Assembly (NCBI GenBank): GCA_003218375.1
Contig: QHNH01000011.1
Location: 184,122-248,121 of the forward strand
Direction of reading: 5' to 3'
Origin: Verrucomicrobiota bacterium
Lineage (GTDB): Bacteria; Verrucomicrobiota; Verrucomicrobiia; Chthoniobacterales; UBA10450
Length of the DNA: 64,000 bases
In this document: piece after piece, positions 1 through 6,315 of the stretch
Position numbering within the stretch: the stretch's first letter is position 1
Layout of the letters: the number at the start of each line of letters is the position of its first letter
Notes under the pieces: model-generated
Databases searched by the model: none
Told to the model about the DNA's origin: nothing
The model's input: the letters and a program-made list of their open reading frames with translations, nothing else
Position numbers and translations under genes: made by a program

Positions 1-68
1 TTCCGCGGAGTCAGATTCAGCCCGATGTGCGGGAAGGTTGCTGCCGACTCGTTTCGGTATCCACATCA

Positions 69-776
69 TCAGCTTTCCGTTTTGCCTATCCGCGTGGCTT
101 TGTTTTCCTCCGACTTGCCCCAGAATGCTGTGATCGGCGCGGACTTCGATCCACATCGTAATGGCTGCCCTCGGGGCGCTGTTTGAACCGAAGGACGCGA
201 TATAATTACCCGGCAGCAGTCTTGCCGTTTGCTGAATAAGTGGGTCAGCCAGTCGTTTACGACACAATCAAATACCAGGTGAATTCGATCCACCTCCGTG
301 GGGTTGTTCACGCGGTGGGGGAGATTGGCGTTGATATACCAGCATTCGCCCTCGGCTAAATGAATGCGGTCCCCGTCGATATAAAATTCAAGATCAGGAT
401 GGGTGACGATGGGGACGTGCATGCGCGCTTCACCTGCTTCAAAATTCAACCCCATGTCCCGGTGCTCTTTGATCACCGCGCCTTTTTCCAATTTGAGTAG
501 GCGCGCAGTTTTGATGTCACACCTGAATTGTGCCAATATCGTCTTCAGGTAAGCAGATTGCCCAAGGTATTCTGTATCGCAATACTGCTCGGAAGGCTTG
601 GCGACGGTGAAAATCGTATCCTTTTCTCCTTGCGGCGACCTGAGAGGAATACCGCTCCAGCCACCCTTATAAACCCGCCGGTTGAAATGAGAGATCCATC
701 TGCCAGCAATGGCACGCACCTCCTCCTGCATTTGCGGCGCATCAAAGGAGAAGGGCAGGCGTATGTAACGGATCAT
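69..776 (-). CDS. Aspartyl/asparaginyl beta-hydroxylase-like dioxygenase
   Basis: The 235-residue protein matches the Fe(II)/2-oxoglutarate-dependent Asp/Asn beta-hydroxylase family. The visible signature is a jelly-roll core with likely iron ligands His105 (in KEHRD) and His154 (in NLPHRVNN), and Arg164 before IHLVFD as the probable 2-oxoglutarate anchor. The family hydroxylates the beta-carbon of Asp, Asn or similar side chains in peptides and proteins. It is the last gene of the minus-strand RiPP run, 117 bases after the carbamoyltransferase. I infer that it acts on the precursor peptide encoded at 6065-6253, which has an Asp and an Asn in its tail. The last 60 residues or so are low in conserved motifs and may be a diverged tail. 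There is no signal peptide, so it should be cytoplasmic. Family call is firm; peptide substrate is inference. Confidence 0.85.
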   Translation of the reverse strand: MIRYIRLPFSFDAPQMQEEVRAIAGRWISHFNRRVYKGGWSGIPLRSPQGEKDTIFTVAKPSEQYCDTEYLGQSAYLKTILAQFRCDIKTARLLKLEKGAVIKEHRDMGLNFEAGEARMHVPIVTHPDLEFYIDGDRIHLAEGECWYINANLPHRVNNPTEVDRIHLVFDCVVNDWLTHLFSKRQDCCRVIISRPSVQTAPRGQPLRCGSKSAPITAFWGKSEENKATRIGKTES

Positions 777-893
777 GAATTGAGTATAGCAAGCGGGGAA
801 ATAAAAAAGAAAGGCACGGCAAGACCGGGCACTCTATCCTTCATCGATCGCATCGTCGCCGCCTTCAGGTAACCGCAAAGGGAGCGTCGCCTA

Positions 894-2906
894 TCATGTC
901 CAGGGATTTCGTTTGAACATTATTGACGACATCCTTCTGAGCCGTATGAAACTATCGATAACCGTCGACGCTGTGATGCCGTCATGCTTTGCCGCCAATT
1001 TGCTAAGCAATTCCCAGCCGTTGGTCCTGCCATCTATTGCGCGGAAGACGCGGAAGTCCTGAGAGCCGATGGAACGAGTGGCGCGGCCCCAAGGCGTGCG
1101 GAACTGGAGGAACGCCTGCGTCGATTCTCGGCGACGCCCACGCGCCTCGTTTCGTTGTTGGACGACAATGGTATAACTCGGACACGTAATCACCGCATAC
1201 AGATCTAGAGGTGATAAGTTCGGCTGCTTTTCGACAAGTGCATTCTCGATGACACAAAAGTCCAAGTCTAAGAAATAGAAACACCAGAGCGCATCGTCCG
1301 CCGTCTCGACAATAGGCTCACCTCTGGAGTTGAACGATGTGTTAAGCAATATTGGCACTCCCGTGATCCGGCGAAACTGTTCGATCAACTCATAGAATCG
1401 AGGATTCGCAGCCCGATTTACGGTATGAATGCGCGCTGTCCCATCGATATGACTAATCGCGGGCGCGATCATTTGTGCTTCGGCCGTCAGAGGCGAGACC
1501 CGTAACATGAAGGGACTAATGAAGTCGCGTTCTGCCTTTTTAACAAAGCTTCTTGCCTCTTCTTCAAGAATCGAAGGAGCAAAAGGGCGAAAGTTTGCTC
1601 GCCTTTTCACGACCTCGTTGAGACGCGTTTTGGTGCTGATATCTCGTGGATCGGCTAAGATACTACGTTGTCCGAGCGCCCGGGGGCCAAACTCGGCGCC
1701 GCCTTGGAACCAGCCGCATAACTGACCTGCGCTAATCCTCTCCGCGGCTTCGACAATGATCTTAGGTTTGTTTGATTTCTTTATTATTCCCCGCATCCTA
1801 TTCAGGGAAACGTTAATATCTCGAAGTCGGTAGCGCTTTCCAAGGGCATCGGTAACCGTACGCTTAGGGCGGTAGGCGTTGGTCGCATGCCATAAACCGA
1901 CAAATGCTGCGCCGATTGCCGCGCCGCTATCTTCGGCCGGCGCCGGCACGAAAATCTTCTTGAACAAGCCGGAGCGGTGCAATTCCTCGTTAACGCTGCC
2001 GTTGAGCGCCACTCCACCGGCATAACAGAGATTTTCCGAAGGACACAGTTTACGGAGGCTGTCGACCAGCTCGTGGATGGCAACATGAAGCGCAGCTTGG
2101 ACAGAGCAGGCAAGATCCTCGTATTTACGCTTGCATTGCGGCCAACGGCGATTATGGCGGTAGAACTTCGGCACTATATCGTGAAATACCAGGGTCTCTT
2201 TTGAGACATGGAAGAAGTCTCGAGGGGCGTGTCTTGGCCGGCCATACGGCGCCAGGCCCATTACCTGCCCGGCCTCCATTGGGTCGCCGAATATTTGTTG
2301 GGCTACCGCGGAATACATTCCGCCGATACTTCCGAATGAAGGCATGCCAGTTTGCGGCTCGGTGAGCCATAAACTGCCTTCGACAACTTGCTTGCGCACC
2401 GGCTTCAGGGTCGCACCCTCAGCCGCGTAAAAGGAAATGTGTTCCCAAGCGTCCGGGCAAAGGCTCAGAACTGACGAACGCTCTTCCCGGCTGAAGTCTT
2501 CGAGCGGAGATCCAAGCCCGTCCACGACGAGGATCGCGGATCGCTCAAATCCCGAGAGGGCATACGCACTTGCCGCGTGGGCGACGTGATGGGAAATGGT
2601 GAGCACATCGAGCGAGTTCCGGGCGATCTGAAGCTGCGGGTTAAGAAATATATCCTGCTTCGCCGAACGAGCACGCCCTTGGGTAGCAAGGACGACTAAG
2701 TCGAGATCTTTCGGTGATATGCCGCCCTGTTCAAGGCAGTATGCAACCGCCAAGCTCTCGGTGGCTCCGAAAAGCCGCTCCCGTTTGCAGCCGGTTAATC
2801 TTTCTTCTTGGACGGCGACAACGATCTCGTTCCCTTTGAGAAGACAGGCCCCGCCATTATGAGAGGCACTGATGCCAAGGACCCAAGGACTCTTACTGGA
2901 GCCCAT
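894..2906 (-). CDS. NodU/CmcH-type carbamoyltransferase with C-terminal extension
   Basis: This 670-residue protein has both halves of the O-carbamoyltransferase family that transfers the carbamoyl group of carbamoyl phosphate, via a carbamoyl-adenylate, to a hydroxyl of a small molecule. The N-terminal Kae1-like half shows the His cluster H106-H107-H110 in HHVAHAASAY and a VVDGLG motif near 127-132. The second half has EFGPRALG at 405-412, then RSILADPR, FRPFAPSILEE and PILLNTSFN. After about residue 555 there is an additional segment of about 110 residues not typical of NodU/CmcH. It contains VFRAIDGRTNGWELLSKLA, which resembles the PqqD/RRE or winged-helix peptide-binding fold. In the RiPP context this could bring the enzyme to the leader peptide and allow carbamoylation of a hydroxyl made by the neighbouring hydroxylases. 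The enzyme family is clear; substrate and role of the extension are inferred. Confidence 0.9.
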   Translation of the reverse strand: MGSSKSPWVLGISASHNGGACLLKGNEIVVAVQEERLTGCKRERLFGATESLAVAYCLEQGGISPKDLDLVVLATQGRARSAKQDIFLNPQLQIARNSLDVLTISHHVAHAASAYALSGFERSAILVVDGLGSPLEDFSREERSSVLSLCPDAWEHISFYAAEGATLKPVRKQVVEGSLWLTEPQTGMPSFGSIGGMYSAVAQQIFGDPMEAGQVMGLAPYGRPRHAPRDFFHVSKETLVFHDIVPKFYRHNRRWPQCKRKYEDLACSVQAALHVAIHELVDSLRKLCPSENLCYAGGVALNGSVNEELHRSGLFKKIFVPAPAEDSGAAIGAAFVGLWHATNAYRPKRTVTDALGKRYRLRDINVSLNRMRGIIKKSNKPKIIVEAAERISAGQLCGWFQGGAEFGPRALGQRSILADPRDISTKTRLNEVVKRRANFRPFAPSILEEEARSFVKKAERDFISPFMLRVSPLTAEAQMIAPAISHIDGTARIHTVNRAANPRFYELIEQFRRITGVPILLNTSFNSRGEPIVETADDALWCFYFLDLDFCVIENALVEKQPNLSPLDLYAVITCPSYTIVVQQRNEARGRRRESTQAFLQFRTPWGRATRSIGSQDFRVFRAIDGRTNGWELLSKLAAKHDGITASTVIDSFIRLRRMSSIMFKRNPWT

Positions 2907-2948
2907 ACCATTTCAACCTTCGCTTCCTGCGCGGACTCACAAGTCCCA

Positions 2949-3425
2949 CTAGCGAAAGAAAAGACGACGTCTGGGAAGAAGAACGGCAACCGCGGAGGTC
3001 GTGCTATTGGCACCGAGCAGCCGGGTTCCATCGTGCACGTGACCCTCAATCAGTTTACCCTCCACGTCGACAGAGTTCACCAGGAGTTTTGGTCGAGAAT
3101 GCATGCTCGCCAATTGCAGGTAGACCTCGTCCCCCGCTCGCAGCGAAGCAAGCTGCTCCGACTTAACAACGCGAACGACATACCGGCTGCCGTCTGCCGA
3201 GGTCGAAAGCTCGCCCTCGACCCGCGGCTCGTATTTTAGCGTCAAGGCTAACGCGACCACGACCAAAAAGGCCGCATAAGAAGCGATCGTCGCCTGTTTG
3301 CAACAGGAATGGAAGTTGACGGGACGGCCCAGAAAGCGGGTAGTTTGGTACTCGAGTGCCTCGGCACGGTACAAGCGCTTTTCTTCGTTCAGTCTAGACG
3401 GGGATTCTTGCTTCGCTGTAGTCAC
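2949..3425 (-). CDS. Truncated HlyD-like membrane fusion (adaptor) protein
   Basis: I place the start at a GTG (3425), just after the stop of the upstream gene, with a GAGAAGG ribosome site about 10 bases before it; the frame stays open upstream but would overlap the neighbour. The 158-residue product begins like peptide-exporter HlyD proteins (LYRAEALEYQTTRFLGRP), has one membrane segment at about 46-64, and then a short beta-rich domain (YVVRVVKSEQLASLRAGDEVYLQLAS). Normal HlyD/LcnD adaptors are about 400 residues with a long coiled-coil hairpin; that hairpin is absent here. The gene lies between the HExxH and carbamoyltransferase genes and probably works with the C39 ABC exporter at 6316-8517, linking inner membrane to periplasm. 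It may be a minimal adaptor or a decayed one; the intact frame and ribosome site favour a working gene. Confidence 0.7.
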   Translation of the reverse strand: MTTAKQESPSRLNEEKRLYRAEALEYQTTRFLGRPVNFHSCCKQATIASYAAFLVVVALALTLKYEPRVEGELSTSADGSRYVVRVVKSEQLASLRAGDEVYLQLASMHSRPKLLVNSVDVEGKLIEGHVHDGTRLLGANSTTSAVAVLLPRRRLFFR

Positions 3426-3441
3426 CGTGATGGATGCCTTC

Positions 3442-4617
3442 TCATGCTGCGAGCAGTTCAGCGCCCACAAGTTTTGCCCGCAGGGGGGCATAAAGCGCCT
3501 TGCCTGCCGGCTCAAGGTAGTCGTCGACGAAAGGCTGGAGACTGGAATCCAAGCTACCCACGATGGAGCTCACGTCCCGCTCGTGATCCGCAAGCTCCTT
3601 TAGTTCGAGTCCCTCCGGGTTCGCCCGCAAGAAGCCAAGCGCAAGTCGCATGTTGGCGAAGGCATGAAAACCCAAGAGCACTTTGTCCAAAGGCCGGCTT
3701 GTATTTTTAAGAACTGAAAACACTTCTGGGGCACCTTCCTTCACCATCGCCATGCTCCATTGTAACATGTGGAAAAACTGGTGGGAGCATTCGTGCACCA
3801 TCATGTTCACTGTCTGGAGAAGAGTAGCGGGGGTGGAGAAATGGATCTGACCGGGACAGAAGAGAAACGAGCGGCTACTTGTTCCGCCGCCCAGTGTATC
3901 ACCTCTCAATGGGACGAGCTCTCGAAGTAAAGTGGCCACCCAGACATAATAGACTGGCGCACACCGTTCCAAAACATCGGCAGCATCGATTATCTGCCGG
4001 CGGAAGCTTTCGAAACTCCCGTTGTAAACGTCCTTGGGTGCGTCTGCATTCCAATGCTCCACCCACTGGCCATCCGCTCGCACACACCTTCCCGCACTTC
4101 CCAGTGGAATCAGGTCTTGTTCCGGTTCCAGGAGCCACACCGGCGGATTTTCATCTCCATTATACAGGGTAAAAGTATGGTCCTGACCGTCTCCACTTCT
4201 AAGGAGCAGTTTATCTCCCTCGCCTTTGAGTATCAGATTTCCCGCTTCGAAGGAATGACCAGCCACCGTTGTCGGGTGGTGTGCGACCATCTCCACATCG
4301 AGGGAAGGCGCAGCGCCACAGACAAATGCGGCCAGCGCCATCTGGCCCGCAATCCAACTCCACTCCTCGGCCTCGTCCTTTTTTGCCTTCAGCGCCATCT
4401 GGACAAAACCGGTTTCCGGCCGCCAGGAACGAGCACCTAGCGCCTCTGGGGTGACTGCTTCCATGTTGACCGGCACCTCGGTAACATTGAGACGTTTCGC
4501 GAGTTGATTTACCTGGTCGACTGTCCCCGCGAACTGACGACAGGCGAGGCTCTCGGCCAGCGTCAAAAAATCGCCTTCGAAGGGGCTGGAAAAGACTGGG
4601 AAAGACGTCTGTTTCAT
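3442..4617 (-). CDS. HExxH-motif putative peptide-modifying protein (beta-hydroxylase type)
   Basis: The 391-residue protein carries HECSH at 275-279 within a helix (MMVHECSHQFFHML). This motif and the general layout match the 'HEXXH motif-containing putative peptide modification' family, which is found beside FxsB-type radical SAM proteins and sometimes fused to them. In that family the motif belongs to a 2-oxoglutarate-dependent hydroxylase of peptides rather than a protease. The start codon overlaps the stop of the radical SAM gene (ATGA), so the two are translationally coupled. I infer that it hydroxylates the precursor peptide after or alongside radical SAM cross-linking. No signal peptide or membrane segment is seen. 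A zinc metalloprotease is the alternative reading of HExxH, but the neighbourhood argues against it. Confidence 0.75.
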   Translation of the reverse strand: MKQTSFPVFSSPFEGDFLTLAESLACRQFAGTVDQVNQLAKRLNVTEVPVNMEAVTPEALGARSWRPETGFVQMALKAKKDEAEEWSWIAGQMALAAFVCGAAPSLDVEMVAHHPTTVAGHSFEAGNLILKGEGDKLLLRSGDGQDHTFTLYNGDENPPVWLLEPEQDLIPLGSAGRCVRADGQWVEHWNADAPKDVYNGSFESFRRQIIDAADVLERCAPVYYVWVATLLRELVPLRGDTLGGGTSSRSFLFCPGQIHFSTPATLLQTVNMMVHECSHQFFHMLQWSMAMVKEGAPEVFSVLKNTSRPLDKVLLGFHAFANMRLALGFLRANPEGLELKELADHERDVSSIVGSLDSSLQPFVDDYLEPAGKALYAPLRAKLVGAELLAA

Positions 4618-5882
4618 AAAAGCATAGCGGCTGGCTCCTCCACGCTGGGTTTCGACATCAGGGATTCAAATTCGCCGCGAGCTGTGACTGAGATGGGGTT
4701 GGAAAGCCGGTCTGCCAATTCCTTGAGCTTTACCACCCTCTTGCGCACGAGATAACCAGCTATCTCCTCATGGATCATCTTGATCGTGTCGCACAGCACC
4801 GATTTTCTGCGGAAGCGACTCTGGCGTGAGAACCGATTGAATAGGTGGCCACCGCGGCAACTCCGGCACCATTCGCAAGATTCACACTCGGTCGGCAGGT
4901 GGTCTACAGCTTCGTCGAGCTCCTGCCAGAGCGGGGTCGAGACCAGGTCGGCCAATGAAGTATCCCAGATGGTGAGTTCGCTGTTCTGCAAGGACGTATC
5001 TACCCCAAGGAGATTGTCGTCGACATGCACGACCCCTTCGCTGGAAATGGTCGCAATGTAATGTCGGCGGGAGTTCCACCGATCCTTTCGCCTTGCCCCC
5101 TCATCGGAGCTCAAGGCCAAGAGGACATCGGAAATACTTCTCACGTGGTGAAATTCCGGATAGACAAGATTGTCCAGCCAGTAGCGGATGATTTTGCGGT
5201 GCGATTCGACCTGCCGGCTCCATTCTACGGTCGCGGGGTTATCCCACCCGCTGTGCGGGAAATTCAGGCTCGGGCTCCGAACACCAAGCTCAGATACGAT
5301 GTGTTCAAGTAGTTTCTCGCTATCCGCCGTGGCATGGACCACACACAGGACTCCGGCTGACCTTAGCCGGCCCTGCGCAACGGCTTCCTGAAGAAGCCGG
5401 AGGCCGCGAACCGCTGCCTCATAACTCCCTCTGCCAAAGTGATCGGGGCGTTTGCTATCGTGTAACTCTTTGTTGCCATCGATGCTCACCCCAACATTGA
5501 TTTGATGTTTGGCGAAAATATCCACCCATTCGTCGTCGATCCGCACCCCATTGGTCTGGAGCGAAAAACTGATCGAAACGGTATCTTCGAGTTCACGGAT
5601 CCTCGTGCATAGATTATCAGCCCGTTTTTTGCTCATGAGCAGGGGCTCGCCGCCGTGTAGCCCAATGTTCAACTTCGCTAGATTAAGCTTCTCAACAGAA
5701 CGGCGAAGGAAACGCGGGAGCTCGCTTATGACGCGATCGCTCATCTGCGGCGCGTTCTTGTTGCCGTCGTAGGCTTGGTTAAAATAGTAGCAATACGGAC
5801 AGTTTAAATTGCATCTTTCGACAACTTTCAGGACGATGTCAAAGTAGGCATTTGTCTGGTCGACCTTCGCAGGCGTATTCAT
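4614..5882 (-). CDS. Radical SAM/SPASM peptide maturase, FxsB/cyclophane type
   Basis: The 422-residue protein has the radical SAM cluster motif C24-N-L-N-C28-P-Y-C31, the GGEP motif (in GLHGGEPLLM), and a C-terminal SPASM-like domain with Cys333, Cys336, Cys339, Cys342 and Cys364 around a GGHLFNRF stretch. The Cys-x-x-Cys-x-GGHL pattern is typical of FxsB and related enzymes that form a bond between an aromatic ring and the beta-carbon of a residue two positions on (three-residue cyclophanes). Auxiliary iron-sulfur clusters are expected in the SPASM part. It lies directly downstream of the candidate precursor gene and overlaps the HExxH gene. The expected role is installing the ring or rings in the precursor tail. 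The family is very likely; the exact bond is inferred from the substrate's His-X-(Asp/Ser) triplets. Confidence 0.9.
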   Translation of the reverse strand: MNTPAKVDQTNAYFDIVLKVVERCNLNCPYCYYFNQAYDGNKNAPQMSDRVISELPRFLRRSVEKLNLAKLNIGLHGGEPLLMSKKRADNLCTRIRELEDTVSISFSLQTNGVRIDDEWVDIFAKHQINVGVSIDGNKELHDSKRPDHFGRGSYEAAVRGLRLLQEAVAQGRLRSAGVLCVVHATADSEKLLEHIVSELGVRSPSLNFPHSGWDNPATVEWSRQVESHRKIIRYWLDNLVYPEFHHVRSISDVLLALSSDEGARRKDRWNSRRHYIATISSEGVVHVDDNLLGVDTSLQNSELTIWDTSLADLVSTPLWQELDEAVDHLPTECESCEWCRSCRGGHLFNRFSRQSRFRRKSVLCDTIKMIHEEIAGYLVRKRVVKLKELADRLSNPISVTARGEFESLMSKPSVEEPAAMLL

Positions 5883-6064
5883 GGGTAAGGGGGTACCTGC
5901 GGCGCAATTGTTCTATTGGCACTCGCCGACGAGTCCAAGATGCTCACCAAGATGCTCATTGACCGGCGTCTGAGCTCAAAGCTCCAATTCTCCCGATTCC
6001 TGAGCAAGGCGACAGCTCTAGAGCCTCGCCTCGCCCGGGAAGCAAGACCAGGACGATCGCGCCT
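5883..6064. other. Gap between precursor and radical SAM genes, with a 10-base direct repeat
   Basis: This 182-base gap separates the precursor stop from the radical SAM start. It holds two identical copies of CAAGATGCTC at 5936-5945 and 5948-5957, two bases apart. A short open frame on the plus strand here has no family features. I see no strong terminator hairpin; a partly folding mRNA spacer that lowers expression of the maturase relative to the precursor would be usual for RiPP clusters, but this is inference. Confidence 0.4.
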
Positions 6065-6253
6065 TCAGTTGGGGCTCGGTACGCTCTGGTGGGCGCTGTT
6101 GTGAATATCCAAGTGCGCTGCCGCGATCATCTCCAAGTGGTCTTCAAGGACTGCGCCTGGAAGTTCTCCGGCCGGATCGGCGGTGGGGTCAGCGCTCCGA
6201 ATGCCGATTTTCTTCGCGAGCTTATGCAGGGTTGTTTTTTTGGGGTTTGGCAT
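6065..6253 (-). CDS. Candidate RiPP precursor peptide with three His-X-(Asp/Ser) triplets
   Basis: A 62-residue frame starts at an ATG just beside the divergent exporter gene and ends 182 bases before the radical SAM gene. The first half is basic and helix-like (KKTTLHKLAKKIG), followed by an acidic, Pro/Gly-containing middle (DPAGELPG) and a helical stretch (LEDHLEMIAAA). The tail from about residue 47 contains H-L-D, H-N-S and H-Q-S spaced by Ile or Ala, and ends in VPSPN. His as the first and Asp or Ser as the third residue fits known three-residue cyclophane motifs that radical SAM enzymes cross-link. No classical GG leader site is present; AG (in DPAGELPG) or PG-A are possible cut sites for the C39 peptidase. 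No strong Shine-Dalgarno is visible. No database match is claimed; support is position, size and motif. Confidence 0.7.
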   Translation of the reverse strand: MPNPKKTTLHKLAKKIGIRSADPTADPAGELPGAVLEDHLEMIAAAHLDIHNSAHQSVPSPN

Positions 6254-6315
6254 GCGTCAAGGTTTTTCTGCGAAAAAAAGATTGTCAAGAGTTAATTTTG
6301 ACTTTTGTTAAAAAC
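6254..6315. promoter_or_regulatory. Divergent promoter/operator region between precursor and exporter
   Basis: Only 62 AT-rich bases separate the minus-strand precursor start from the plus-strand exporter start, so both promoters must overlap here. On the minus strand TTGACA lies at 6288-6283 as a possible -35 element, without a good -10. An imperfect 19-base palindrome, GTCAA...TTGAC with a nine-base centre (6284-6302), sits in the middle and is a candidate operator site controlling both directions. No regulator gene is seen nearby. Confidence 0.35.

Noticed and set aside
3426..3515. ATG start at 3515 for the HlyD-like gene
   Set aside because: It would overlap the HExxH gene by 74 bases; the GTG at 3425 has a good ribosome site just after the upstream stop.
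5916..6104. Plus-strand 62-codon frame as a second precursor peptide
   Set aside because: It runs antisense between the precursor and maturase genes, with a generic Arg/Leu-rich sequence and no core motif.
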